Source: Dillenia suffruticosa (Eukaryota > Streptophyta > Magnoliopsida > Dilleniales > Dilleniaceae). From it: DNA of 64,000 bases. Below, piece by piece: positions 46,469 to 58,139 of the stretch. The DNA is taken from positions 13,157,701 to 13,221,700 of the forward strand of contig JAVTVX010000004.1 of NCBI GenBank assembly GCA_033439265.1, in the 5' to 3' direction. The position numbers were made by a program, and so were the translations under genes. How positions within the stretch are numbered: position 1 is the first letter of the stretch; each line of letters opens with the position of its first letter. The notes under the pieces were generated by a model, which saw only the letters and a list, made by a program, of their open reading frames with translations, made no database searches and had not been told where the DNA came from.

Positions 46469-47340
46469 ATGGTTACAACAAAAACTATTGTATTTGATCT
46501 CGTAAATAGAGACAAACTGAACGGTGATAATTACGAAATTAGACACCGAAAGGCTCAATTAGTTTTCGAGGAACAGAAACTATCTAAGATTCTACAATAC
46601 GAGATGAAGGACTCCAAGAAGGCTACTATGCCTCAGGTGGGATGGGATCAAGAAGTATATCATGCATAGAAGTGGAAGGATGGCCAAGTTAGGACAATCC
46701 TTCTTAGTAGTATGCACGATAATATGATCCCGATTTATGAATAGTACTACAATATCAGTCTGGCTTACTCTTAAAAAGCATTATGGCTCCTGGTCAAGTT
46801 CTAATCTAAGCGTGTTGACCTATAGGTTTATTGGCTACAAGAAGAGGATAGACCATAGCATGAAATAACATTTCACGCATATATTGAGTATGATCACCAT
46901 TTGAATAATATGGGGAAGCCACTATCGGATGAGTTTTAGGTATTGAGAGTGATTCAATCTTTACCTAACTTCTAGAAGGTTATTAAAATTTATCTCACAC
47001 ACACTGAGAGTATTCGTACTTTTGTGGATGTGAGTAGGCATTGTGAGCTCGAGGAGGAACATAGAAGATGGCTAGATTTGTTTTGGGTCATACTATACGG
47101 CGAAGTCAAGTAAAAACTCCGGGGATACCAAGTGCAAATGGTGCAAGCATGACAAGGAAACCAGAGACCATATCAAGAAGAAGCCATCTGTCAAGATCGA
47201 CAATAACAAATAAAAGTGCAGGAAGATTGAGCGCGATAAGAGCAAAATCAAGTGCTACGTATGTAGCAAAGTTAGGCATTTCGCTTACGAGTGTGATAAG
47301 CAAAAAATATGTCTTTCTTTTTTATATGATTTGAGTTTTG
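46469..47340 (+). pseudogene. Copia 2 gag with zinc knuckle
   Basis: ATG at 46469 opens MVTTKTIVFDLVNRDKLNGD, the usual N-terminus ahead of the NY..W motif. A capsid region continues with frame changes. The zinc knuckle KCYVCSKVRHFAYECDK (about 47250-47300) retains its CCHC residues. A stop at 46667 and later frameshifts disable it. Confidence 0.75.
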
Positions 47341-47779
47341 TATCATCTACTGTGATACTTATTAACTCATCTCTTTTGTAAATTGTAGACTAAGAGTCAC
47401 CAACTATATAGCTCGTGATAGGAGCATATATGTAGAGTTCTACCGAATGAGTCCCTATACGAAGAGCCTAAACGTGGGGAAATGATCATTTGTGGCTGTT
47501 AGAGGGATTGGTACGTGCAAACTGGTGTTGTGAAGCAACCAAATCATATATTTTCATGATGTTGTATATTCTCCCAAGATTTGACGGAATTTCATATCTG
47601 TATTTTGTCTTAAGTGTTTAGAATGTTCTATTTTTTTAAGAAACTCTAATGTTTCTGTTTCGTATGACAATTTTTTGGTTTGTACTGGTTTAGTCCATGA
47701 TGAATTATATGTATAGGATGTGATTTCTTTTAATGATATTTCTCATTTATCTCATATTGCTTTTACATCTGATAGCGTA

Positions 47780-48310
47780 GTTGATAATATTACTATTTGG
47801 CATAGTAGATTTGTCCATATAGGGTAAGTTAGAATGAATCGGTTAGTTACGAGTGGCCTGTTGGGCCTACTCACTAGGGTCGAGTTGTCCCTATATAAGT
47901 TTTGCCTAGCCAGTAAAACCACAAGAAAACTATTTGGAAAGGCAATAAGAGTTAAAACTTCATTGTACTTAATCCACTCCGATATTTGTGTACCTATGAA
48001 TATAAATAGACTTACATATTTTATTACATTTTTAGATAATTACACGCATTTTGATTACATCTATCCAGTCTCGTACAAGTCTGCGACATTGCAGTATTTC
48101 AGGAGATTTATTAGCGAGCTTAAAAATCAATTAGAATTGAGACTAAAGACTCTCAGAACCGATCGAGGGAGCGAATATCTATCTAAACAATTCAAATAGC
48201 TCTATTTCGAGAAGAGTATTACAAAACAGTTGACTATTCCTATAACTCCCAGCAGAACGGAGTAATCGAGAAAAAAATAGGAGTCTATTGGAGATGGTGA
48301 GATCTATAAG
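47780..48310 (+). pseudogene. Copia 2 pre-integrase and N-half of integrase
   Basis: MNRLVTSGLLGLLTRVEL (pre-integrase) and CLASKTTRKLFGKAIR precede LIHSDICVPM and FITFLDNYTHFDYIYPV (the two catalytic Asp regions). RTDRGSEYLS comes next. A NGVIEK-like block (catalytic Glu) is seen in another frame. Right after it the sequence jumps to the start of RT, so the integrase C-half and the linker are deleted relative to copia 1. Confidence 0.8.
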
Positions 48311-48339
48311 GGTGTAGACCAATTTAAAAAGGCTATTGG

Positions 48340-49057
48340 GAAGGATTAATGGTTAAAGACCACGCAGGAGGAGATGGAATCCATGAAAATTAATGGGGTC
48401 AGAGATCTAGTTGACTTACTTGAGAATAAAAGGGCTATTAGAAACAAGTGGGTTCTCAGAGTCAAAAGAAAGGCCGAAGGATTAGTAGAGAGATACAAGA
48501 CCCGTCAAGTAGCTAAAGATTACATGCTAACAAAAGGCATCGCCTACGAGGAGATTTTCTCTCATATAGTTAAATTTATATCAATCCGTTTATTTTTTAC
48601 GATTGTCGCAAGTATAGAGCTGGAGTTACACCATATGGATATAAAGATAGTTTTCCTTAATAGAAGTTTGGATAAGGAGATCTATATGAAACAACCCTCT
48701 GGGTTCATTCTAATATATCAAAAGGATAAACTCTGTTGACTTTGAAAGTCAATATATGGTTTAAAGCAGTCATACATGTGGTGGTATCTAAAATTTCACG
48801 AGAATATGATATTTTATGATTTTATAATGATTGAGAAGAATTATTTTGTCTATATGATACGTTCTGATAACTCTTTAATGATCATGTCACTATATGTGGA
48901 TAATATAATATTGGTTACAAACAACATTGAGTATTTGATAACTATTAGGACATGCCCATCATCGAGTTTCGATAAAAACGACGTGGGTAAAGCTGAGTTC
49001 ATCCTTAGAGTTAAGATCCAAAAAAATTGCTTAAGATGGATGTTGGCTCTTTCATAA
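48340..49057 (+). pseudogene. Copia 2 reverse transcriptase
   Basis: RAIRNKWVLRVKRKAEGLVE, then IAYEEIFSHIVKFISIRLFF, HMDIKIVFLNRSLDKEIYMK, and a SIYGLKQS box. The catalytic box reads SLYVDNIILV, with the second Asp of YVDD replaced by Asn. Stops near 48737 and 48743 break it. Better preserved than copia 1. Confidence 0.85.
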
Positions 49058-49466
49058 GAGATCTATAGTTGAAAGATTTTTGAGTGTTTTGGGATGAGCG
49101 ATTATAATCCTATAGATAGTCATATCGCCAAGTGTGATGGCCTAAGTCTTGAGATGTGTTCCAAAACTCAAGAAAAAACAAAAAAAAATGAGTAAAATCC
49201 CTTATTCTAGTACAGTGGAAAGTTTATTGTACGCGATATTGTATACACGACTAGATATTTGTTTTACATTCGGTCTGGTAAGTAGATATTAATCAAATCC
49301 TAGAAGAAATCACCGGAGAGCAGTAAAAAGGATTTCTACATATTTCAAGGGAGCTGTAAGTTTATCTTTGTGTTATGGAGGAGATGATTTTCATCTTGTC
49401 GGATATTCAAACACCAATTAGGGTGGTGATTAGGATAAACACAAATCGACATTAAGTTTTGTCTTC

Positions 49467-49838
49467 TTGCTCAATGGTGTTGTCATTTCTTGGAGTAGTA
49501 AGAACCAAACCTATGTAACTCTCTCAGTTCCAATTCAGGAGAGTGTTTGGCTCTGGAAACCATTGGTTGACTTAAGGATTGTGACAAATAGTGGGATGTC
49601 AGTGATAATCTATTATGATAATCAGACCACTATCGTCTATACTCTAAACCCTAAGTATCATAGTATGACCAAACATATTAACACCAGATACAATTTCATG
49701 AGAGATATCATTGAGAAGGGTGAAGTGGTCGTCAAATATACTTCTACACAGAGAATGGTGGCTGATCGCTTCACCATACCCATTGCTAGAGACTCGTTTA
49801 TAAGATATAAAGAGTTATTGGATTTGCATATATTTTAA
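49467..49838 (+). pseudogene. Copia 2 RNase H
   Basis: VISWSSKNQTYVTLS, then YYDNQTTIVYTLNPKYHSMT and KHINTRYNFMRD, ending in the polyprotein C-terminal blocks QRMVADRFT and LGLH-like DLHIF. The catalytic Glu segment (TEAEY) is deleted between TLS and VPIQESVW. Confidence 0.85.
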
Positions 49839-50388
49839 CATTTCTCATTTTGTATTAGATTGATGATATTGATACTTATTACCTTTATATATATGATTTT
49901 TGTATATTATTCAATCACACATGAGTTATTATATTTTTTATTTAATACACTTGTTTCTTATCATATATTCTATGATGTGATGTGATGTGACAAAAAATAT
50001 ACCAAGCAAACGAAGTCGATTCTCTCATACAAGTGACCATCTCCAACTCTGAGTCAGCGGAGATAAGTCAATTTCTAGTTGTAAGAGATTTTGAGAGTAT
50101 TCCTGCTAGAATATAAGTCGCTCCGATATGTGATCGAGATGAGGTCATGTGTGTTATGACCAACATGGACATGCCCACATCTATAGCACCTATAAGTAGC
50201 CAAATTTGAAATCTCATATATCAGTTGCGACTAAAGGCACTCTCTCTAAGATCTTTTGGTAAAGTATTATCACTGAATCCTATTCCTACAGAGTATTAGA
50301 GAAATCTAACATTTGCCCTTTTGAGAGATAGAAGAATAATACTGTGACATGTGTTTCATATCACGTGTGATAAGACAAATGAGCAAGT

Positions 50389-51578
50389 GACTAGCTATCT
50401 GCCTTTCTATTTCACCTTACTCTATCTGCCTTTCTATCTGCTCAATTGGATTTAAAATGTCATGGTTTACTAATTGTGTGTTTCTTGTTGCAAGTGACTA
50501 ACTCCCGTATGACCTACATTTGCTTCAAATCCATAAGGATCATAATTGTCAAACGAACCTACTTGAGAGCAAAAGGGAGAGTATATTCCACCAGCTAAGC
50601 ATTACCATGAAGTCCCCCTACAAGACATATAATACAGACCATTCTAGTTGATCTAAGTAAACTCTAGATGAGCAAGCCTCCAAATGGTCAGATTCGGCCA
50701 TAGGGACTAAGATAATGATACATAACACCACTGGATTCGATGAGTACACCATTGAACCTAAGCCTAAGGTGAAGGGGCATGGGCTAAAAATCAATTATAG
50801 AGGAGATAAACCCTTGGACCACACCTCCTTCATTCTTGCACCAAATATATAAGTACTAGGAAGTTGAATTAGAGTACAAATTAGAAGTACATTTATTCCA
50901 TTCTGCTTGGTATTCTTCATTTTTTAGGATTTTCATTTTTCTCTTGTTGATTGGAAGGATTAGACATGGCACGACATATACAAGAGTAGACCACACTAGG
51001 TAAAGGATGTGACTCTCTACCGAGACAAGTGACTTGTCTTACCCAAAGCGTTCTAACCATTTTTCCTTCCTTTATGCTTTATTGTCTTGAAACTAAAGAC
51101 AATGTTCAAATTAAATTTGGTGGTGGGTTTTATATTTTTCACTTGAATGTGTAACTATCCTCACATATTTTTCACAATCTAGAATAATATTTGCATGCTT
51201 AAAACTATTTTAAAACTAGAACCAAACATTGTGTATTAAAAGTTCAACAAATCAAAGTACATCATGCCATGTCAAACTGTGCAAACAAAGCCATACCAAA
51301 TCAAAATGAGTCAAAATAGATCCTATAGGTTCAATCCGAGCAAACTAGATCAAACCTAGTCAAAGTTGGTCATACCAAGTCAAAATAAGAAAACTACATC
51401 ATATCATATCAAAATGGATCAAACTATCTCAAAGGCAGTCAAAACTGGTCAAACTAGTTCATATTAGGTGAAACTACAACAAACTGATCAAAATTAGTCA
51501 ACCAGAGTTGAGTTATTTCCATGAGCTTCAAGAGTGGTGCTAAAACTAATACACCTATGGTCTAGGAGTCGTTTACAA
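50389..51578. other. Unassigned interval with AGTCAAAA-rich stretch
   Basis: 50560-51120 resembles untranslated or LTR DNA of a Ty3 element but has no partner. 51240-51500 is a degenerate tandem array of about 14-20 bp units around (C/A)AGTCAAAA(T/C) and GATCAAAC. No gene. Confidence 0.5.
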
Positions 51579-52012
51579 TAGACAAGCAAGGACTTCAAAT
51601 ATAATGGCTAGTAAAAGATGGAAGTTAGATTAGTTGAACTGTTATTAACCAATCCAACTGATTCTGTTAAGGATTAGTTGGGAAATTATTAGAAATAATC
51701 TTTAAATACATGTGCGAATGAGAATAGAAGCAAGAAAGAAGATAATAGTTTCATTTACCTATTCTGAGCACAATCACACACATACACACACACTCTCTCT
51801 CTAACCCCTCTCTACTTCTTCTCTCAATCTCACTCACATTCTTCTCTCCCGCATTAGTTCTACCAATCTTCACCATAACACCAACATCCAACATCCATTT
51901 CATGGCTAACTCACAGCCCCTCCCCTATATTCTTGATACTTTGTTTTTCCTTCTTTTCCTAACACTGAGATAATTGAGCTCCCATATCAGATTTAAGAAC
52001 TGAGTTGTGACA
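51579..52012 (+). repeat. 5' LTR of gag-only element
   Basis: Aligns with 52973-53385 over nearly its whole length. It contains CA/CT microsatellite DNA (51770-51805) and ends TTGTGACA four bases before the primer-binding site. Confidence 0.85.
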
Positions 52013-52015
52013 AAT

Positions 52016-52027
52016 TGGTGTCAGAGC
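52016..52027 (+). other. Primer-binding site
   Basis: TGGTGTCAGAGC, near the initiator-tRNA-Met type used by several plant Ty3 and copia elements. Confidence 0.75.
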
Positions 52028-52053
52028 ATCGATTCTTGGCCAAGAAAGAACTC

Positions 52054-52940
52054 CATGGCAAAAAGAACCTGCCAAAGAACTCACGATGATCAACTCAAAA
52101 AATTGGACGCCAAGATTGACAAATTAGCCAATGAATTCAAAGAATACAGACTCTAAGTCGACAAAAGACTAGAAGAACAACATCAAAGAATGAAAGCATT
52201 TGTGACCACCTCTAATTCTTTCCTTAAGATAGTTCAGAATGATAAAATGAAGAAGCTTACTCTGAAAAGGTACTTAACTCTCCCTTGTTACCTATACCAA
52301 TTAAAGGAAGGCAAAGAATGGAAGGGGGCTCTCACATAATAAATAAAGACTATAACACTCGAGGGTTAATTCCCAACCCTCCCAAAATTGAACTTCCAAT
52401 CTTCTTTGGAGAAAACCCACGAGCATGGATTAGGAAATTCAATAAGTTTTTCACTATGTATCAAATACCCAGCCATCATGGGTAAACACAGTGGAAAATT
52501 ACCTAGAAGGTAAGGCAGAAATCTGGTATCAAGGGTTGAAATTGGTAAGAAAGAACATGAGTTGGGAGTTTTCCAAATTGATGTGCCAAAGATTCAAAGT
52601 CAATGAATTGTAGGATAAAATAGAAAAATTTAACAAATTGCAACAAACTAGTTCTCTAGTTGAATATTAGGAAAGATTTGTAAATTTTTTGTCAATAATG
52701 TTTCACAAGAATGTAAGACTTACTGAATTCTATTTCATTTCTAGCTTCATCAATAGAGTTAAAGAGGATATTAAACCAATGATAAGAATGATGAAGCCAA
52801 CCACACTCTTCTAGGCCTTTGAAATTGTGGCACTATAGGAACACTCTTGAATTAGGAAGGAAAGGAAGGGTTAGCATCAACAAGCATTGGAATCCTAGGT
52901 AGAATTGGGTTTCATTAGAGCTTAGTTTCCATCCTTGATG
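52054..52940 (+). pseudogene. Ty3 gag of gag-only element
   Basis: ATG 52054 opens MAKRTCQRTHDDQLKKLDAK, a coiled-coil N-terminus. After a frame change comes the capsid domain: PKIELPIFFGENPRAWIRKF and NKFFTMYQIP, then NYLEGKAEIWYQGLKLVRKN, then an RFVNFLSIMF-like and a FISSFINRVKEDIKPMIRMM block. This is the textbook plant retrotransposon gag order. About six stops and frame changes break it. Confidence 0.85.
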
Positions 52941-52972
52941 ACAAGAATATTTTGGAAGGAGGAAAATTTTAA

Positions 52973-53385
52973 CAGATAAGTAAGGATTTCAAATATAATG
53001 CCTAATAAAAGATGGAAGTTAGGTTAGTTGAACTGTTTGTAACCAATCCAACTGATTTTATTAAAGATTAGTTGGGAGATTGTTAAAAGCAATTTATAAA
53101 TACATGCATAAATGAGAACAGAAGGTTAAAAAGAAGACATCAGTTTCATCTCCCTATTTTAAACACTCTCCTCGCTCTCTATCTCTCTCTCTCTCTACTT
53201 CTTCTTCTCTTAATCTCGCTCTCATTCTTCCCTCCCACATTAATTCTACTAATCTTCATCAGTAACACCAACACCCAACATCCATTTCGCGCCTTCCCTG
53301 TATTCTTGATACTCTATTTTTCCTTCTTTTCTTAACACTGAGTTAATTGAGCTCCGATATCAGATTTAAGAGCTGGGTTGTGACA
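52973..53385 (+). repeat. 3' LTR of gag-only element
   Basis: Pairs with 51579-52012 and ends TTGTGACA. It lacks about 20 bp near the CA repeat present in the 5' copy. Confidence 0.85.
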
Positions 53386-54574
53386 TCATCATGGTTCAAG
53401 AATCTAACTAGGTCAAGAAATATTAAATACATTAATTAATGGGCCTCCGTTTCAAACATTAAATATAATACCCATATATTTAAGTGGTGTAAACAAAAGT
53501 CCACTAGGTCTATGGTTAAAAGGGGGTTAAAATGGGCAAACGCTATCTCAATAAAAAGCCAGCCCCTTTAAAGGATAAATTTTAAGGTTTAAAGGCATTG
53601 TCACATGTTAGTCATGTTTAGTGGGTCTTATATCATGACCCAAAGATCAAAGAAGGCTGCAGCTTGCTACTTGTGTAAGCCTATGCAAACAAAAGAAGAG
53701 AGTGAGAGAAAAAGAAAGAGACAGAGAAGAGAAGAAGAAGAAGAAGAATAATAAGAAAGAGCAAAAGACGGAAAGAAGAAAGAAGAAGTTAAAGAAGAAA
53801 AAGAAGAAAGAAAAATAAATGAAAAATGATGAAAAGAAAAGAATGAGAAAAAGGAAAGCGGGAAAGAAGTTTACTTTAGATTGAATCTTGTAGAAAAACT
53901 TGAAGTGATGAGAGTTAAATCTATGGAAAACATAAAGAATAATACTAAAAATACAACACAAAAGGGATTGGAAGAAGAGATCTACGTTACAAGAAGAGAA
54001 CTCATAGATCTATAATGTGACTATTCAAATTTGATGCACAAACTTGGTTTTTCGATACTTGGATTAAAGAAACTCAAAGGAATGAATGAATACACACAAT
54101 CAAAGGAGGGAGAGGAAGAGAATGAGAGAGGGAAATTTTGAGAGGTTTGTGTGGCTATTAGAAAAGAAAAAAAAAGGTGAGGGACTAGGATAATCTAAAA
54201 GAGAAGGGGAGAGAGACTAAGGCTTTGGGTTTTGAAAAGTTTTAGGTCACAAACAAGAATGGCCTTACAAGAAAGCAAAGATTTGGGCCTTTTTAAACAA
54301 GCATAGAATGAACTCCAATCAAAACAAAATTAAACCCAACTACTAGCTCTAAAAGGATCGAGTAATATCCCTCTTTCATGTGTACACACCCTCAATTTAA
54401 AAGGCACCATAGTATCAGAATTTGGGATTTTATAAACACTCTACATTTTATGTATAACCACTTTCCATCTACATCTTATCTTCCTTTTAAATTTTCATTT
54501 CATGATTTTGAATAACAAGAATTTATATGCTTTGTGAAAATATTTAGTGTCCAAAAGGTACCGCTTCAATTGTA
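53386..54574. other. Intergenic, purine-rich tract, no gene
   Basis: 53690-53880 is a long GAAGAA/AAAGAG purine tract. The 104-residue Phe/Leu/Ser frame opposite it is low-complexity. The remainder is AT-rich without recognisable features. Confidence 0.55.
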
Positions 54575-55920
54575 TACTACAAAAAACATGCCACAACTAT
54601 GTGCAAATGATGTCGCTGAATACCAATGCCATTTGTGACTATAAAACAAAAATGGCGACGCCAGGTTGAAGAATGTTGCTAGGCACATCACCACAAAGTT
54701 ACAATGGGATCGTGGGAATAGGTCATCATCGATGTCATCATAAAAAGTGTCACCAACTATTGCACATAGTGGCATAGAAAAAAGTATCACACTAAACATC
54801 GCAAATGGTATCGCTTTATTTTGCGTATAATGACATGAGGAACCGGTGTTGCATAAGGAACCGTCATCACAAATACATCACCCTTCGCATCACCAATTTC
54901 AATGCCACTTGGCATAAGCATAGGAATGGTTGATGTCACACCATGTATCTCAAAATGCATTGGCTCTTCCACACAAATTGACTGTAGAAGTAATAGCCAC
55001 TCAAGGTATTGTAAAGGGACAAAAACATCTGCAATCAGCTTTCATTGGTAAAATAGAATTGAAAAATAAATTTTGATGCCTTCTAAGATATGCATGTTAA
55101 TTAGTGACAATCATCATAATGTCACAAATAAACTTTCATAGTGAACCATTGTCTCAAATCAAGAAAGTACTTTGCAACAACCTCATGTTATCTTTGGTAA
55201 ATGCGTCACTAAATTCCTTTTCAATTACCTATCCTACTAAGTCAAACGATTATTTGTTTGCATCACTATTGGCATTGCCATGTGCCTTTCCAATACTCCA
55301 TCACCTCAAATTGAGGATGTACTTCTACAATAATGTAATTGGAATTGGAAATGGTGCCAGTAAATATAACTATAAATACCATAACTTTGTGCTTGCACAA
55401 CCAAAGTCTCTATCTCCTTCCCTTCTGCTATGAAGATAATTGCAATCCATTTTTTCAATCGTAAATTAATATCTCATAAGTGAACGAGTGACAATTTTTG
55501 ATCGTAATATATATATGTATATATGATTAATTGTAATTACTTTTTTTGTTTCATACTAATGTATTTTTATTGTTGTTGATTATCAGGTATTTGATTTTCA
55601 AATTAGTATGATCTTTTAATTATTATTTTTTATCAGTTGGAACTCGAGTAAGTGTCCATTCGTTTCGCATTAACATTGAATTGAGAATTTAAATATAATG
55701 TACAATTAAGTTAATTAATTTAGTATTACTAATTATGTATACATTGTGGGTACAAGAAAAAAATGGAAGAAAGTAGGAATTTGATTTACAATAAGAACTT
55801 GCTCGAGTGTTGAGGGGTTACAACTGAATTTGCTACTCAAGTACAATAGGTTTTGGAATTTGTAACGAGTCAACCTCGCTTCAAGGACGGGGATGTTATT
55901 CAGTGTCCATGTAAAAAGTG
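54575..55920 (+). mobile_element. 5' part of a second CACTA element
   Basis: Begins TACTACAAAAAACATGCC (CACTAC end with the first C changed to T). It has a subterminal region of repeated GTCGC/GCGA-containing units (54600-54960), and about 1.2 kb in it carries a transposase-associated domain exon. The CACTA reading stops dead at 55920, where a different repeat begins. Its subterminal motifs differ from those of the 10-20 kb element, so it is a separate subfamily. Confidence 0.65.
55763..55920 (+). pseudogene. CACTA transposase-associated domain exon, truncated
   Basis: ATG 55763 reads ...NLIYNKNLLEC, then a stop where Gly/Arg is usual, then TTEFATQVQ-stop-VLEFV and TSQPRFKDGDVIQCPCKKC. The CPCKKC zinc-ligand block is the hallmark of the domain that starts CACTA TNP2 transposases. 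Cut within the last Cys codon by the following insertion. Confidence 0.75.
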
Positions 55921-55926
55921 ATATAA

Positions 55927-57060
55927 CACCTGTAACACTGAAAATTCGGTATTAGAAAATTTTTACCAAATTTTTTGACTAAGTAATTGATTTCAACTCA
56001 TCAATGAAGGTTTATAAATTCTCATTGGGAGAAAAATGAGTTTTGGAGATAATTTGGGACAATTAAAACTTATTTGGAGTCGATTGAATGAAGATGAGCC
56101 AACTTGTTCCATGAGAAGGCGACTTAGAGCTCAAGAATTTGCATTTTGGTTAAGTATAGACCTCACAAGTCGACCTGAGCAAGTACCAAGATAACCTAAG
56201 GAGATTAGCTCTCAGAATCCTTAACTCTGCACAAAGACAAGTCGCCTTGCCCGATGAGAGGTCCATGTGTGCTTCCAAAAACAGGTCAACTTGCCCAAAG
56301 ACAGGTCGACTTATGCTTCCTGACTTTGTGTCTAGTAAGACTACTTGTTGCCAGCACAAGCCAACTCACCAGATTCAAGCCTCAAAAACATTGTCTGCAA
56401 CTTTAACAATGCGACTCACTAAGATAGTGAGTCAACTTATGAGTTACAAAATAAAGAAAATGAGTAGCCTTGTGGCAATTTTAAGGTGACTTGGTCTCCG
56501 AAAACCTTAGACACATAAGACGATTTGTACTCTTTTACAAGTTGACTCATGAACGTGAAATATTGCAAAATAACAAAAATGAATGGCCTCAACATACATA
56601 ATAAAACAAGTTTTAGATGACCATTCCATGTGTGATATACGCTCAGCAAGAAAAATGAGAGCAAGAAATTTTTTTTATGGCTCAATTTTTCACTTAGATA
56701 TATTTTGTGCCAAATCTTGTATGTTATATTTCAATTCAACTATAAAAAAAACAATAATTAATCATGTATCATATAATCACTAATATCGATCATTTTTCAT
56801 ATATCCCAATTCAAATCAAATAGCATACAAAAATTAGAAAACTCGAGAAAATTTAATTGATATGAAAAAAATTCAGCACAAACTCAAAGCAAATTTTTTT
56901 TCAAAATTTTTAAGTGTTTTTTTCCAAAAAAAAAAAAGGAAATCAAAATACATCCCTACACTTAAATCAAACATTGTCCACAATGTGTAAGAAAAATAAA
57001 GATAATAAAATAAATAAAAGAGAATAGAAAACTCACATAATAAAACAAATAAACTTGCAA
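55927..57060. repeat. LTR-like DNA with GTCGACT motifs
   Basis: Starts near TGTAACACTGAAAATTCGG, an LTR-like head. 56090-56550 carries repeated 'aagtcgacct', 'aagtcgcctt' and 'aggtcgactt' motifs, as in the SIRE-like LTR at 33.1-35.0 kb. No coding frame recognised, and no partner found. Confidence 0.5.
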
Positions 57061-57068
57061 CTATCTTT

Positions 57069-57323
57069 TTAACAACTTCTTTCATCCTCATAGATCATGA
57101 CATTATATCCATTCATAGTATCATGCCATACTTTTGTTCTTTCCTTATAAACTTGTGCAGCCTCATATGCCTCATTTTGCCATTTCTTCAGTTCATTTAA
57201 CCACAACATCCTTTCTTTACCTGCATCAGGCCTTCTTTTTGGTTGAAATTTAATTAAATTTATACCCAAAACAGCACATGCATCAACATATTCATTGTCT
57301 AGAAAGTCATGATTTACATGCAA
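57069..57323 (-). pseudogene. Athila integrase C-terminal fragment
   Basis: On minus: AGKERMLWLNELKKWQNEAY and EAAQVYKERTKVWHD. This matches the conserved '..R..QL.EL.E.R.EAYE.A..YKE.TK..HD' segment near the C-terminus of Athila integrase. It lies only about 230 bp from the protease, which shows a deletion of about 2 kb or more. Confidence 0.8.
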
Positions 57324-57556
57324 TGAATTAATAATATGATTTTCAAAAGGATCACTAAAATAAAAAACATTAAATTCATGATCATGTTAAATAATTCTAT
57401 CAATACAACTCACTCTAAAAATATCTTATTTAACAAAATTTCTCTTGAAATAAAAAATATTGAACTCCATTTTTTTATTATTAACTTACAAAATTAACTT
57501 CTCGGCATAAACATCTATCAGGGATCTTGTGGTGACAAGAAAAAATTAACCTAAAA

Positions 57557-57960
57557 TCAAAGAACGACCCCCATCATCATCCATATACAAATAACAAAAT
57601 CAACCGGAAAAATAAATTTTTCAACTTTAACCAATATATTCTCGATAATACCTCTTGGATACTTTATACTATTAACGGTCAATTGTAAAAAAATATTTGT
57701 AAGTCGACATTCCTTTAATCCTAATTTAGAGCATATGGAATAAGTCATGATATTCACACCAGTACTAAAATCATATAAAATTTTTTAAAAAATCAATTTG
57801 TCCAATAGTGGAAGGAACAAAGAAACTCCCTATATTCATGAGTTTCGGCGGCAACTTTCTCTACATTGTCGTAGAGCTCTCCTCCGTAAGTTTAACTATA
57901 GAGATTTCTAAAAAATTTTCAAATTCTGCATTGGCACGTAAAAGACATCCAGGAAAAGTG
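57557..57960 (-). pseudogene. Athila aspartic protease
   Basis: On minus: RKLPPKLMNIGSFFVPSTIG, then MTYSICSKLGLKECRLT, then SIKYPRGIIENILVKVEKFI with FPVDFV. The catalytic DLGAS is reduced to a FSTGVN-like reading, so it is inactive. The order and spacing match Athila protease domains. Confidence 0.8.
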
Positions 57961-58139
57961 ACATGGGGCTTATATTCACTCAAATATAAAGTATTTCCCT
58001 ATTTTGAATCTGGTGCCTTAACCTTCTCATTTGTAGACTTTTGGAGCTCTTCCTTTTCCTCTTGTTTTTCCTCTTCATCCTTGGACCGATTTGCTACCTC
58101 CAACAATTCTTCTCGCTCCTCAATGAAATTGCGTTAATC

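Larger units (their letters stand above)
45553..50388 (+). mobile_element. Ty1/copia retrotransposon 2, 3' LTR missing
   Basis: 5' LTR-like DNA ends AACA at 46024, then the primer-binding site TGGTATCAC. It is followed by gag with intact zinc knuckle, pre-integrase, half an integrase, RT and RNase H. The region after RNase H (50000-50388) parallels the same part of copia 1 (26220-26640) and then stops abruptly in 'ctagctatctgcc', before any 3' LTR. It inserted into a minus-strand Athila remnant. Confidence 0.75.
51579..53385 (+). mobile_element. Gag-only LTR retrotransposon (TR-GAG type)
   Basis: Two LTRs (51579-52012 and 52973-53385) enclose only about 960 bp, holding a primer-binding site TGGTGTCAGAGC (52016), a Ty3-type gag, and a purine tract GGAAGGAGGAAAA just before the 3' LTR. 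There is no room for pol. This matches the reported class of terminal-repeat retrotransposons with a GAG domain. The LTRs are diverged, so it is not recent. Confidence 0.85.

Noticed and set aside
53647..53961. Phe/Ser/Leu-rich frame on minus that looks like a membrane protein
   Set aside because: It is opposite a GAAGAA-type purine tract; low complexity.
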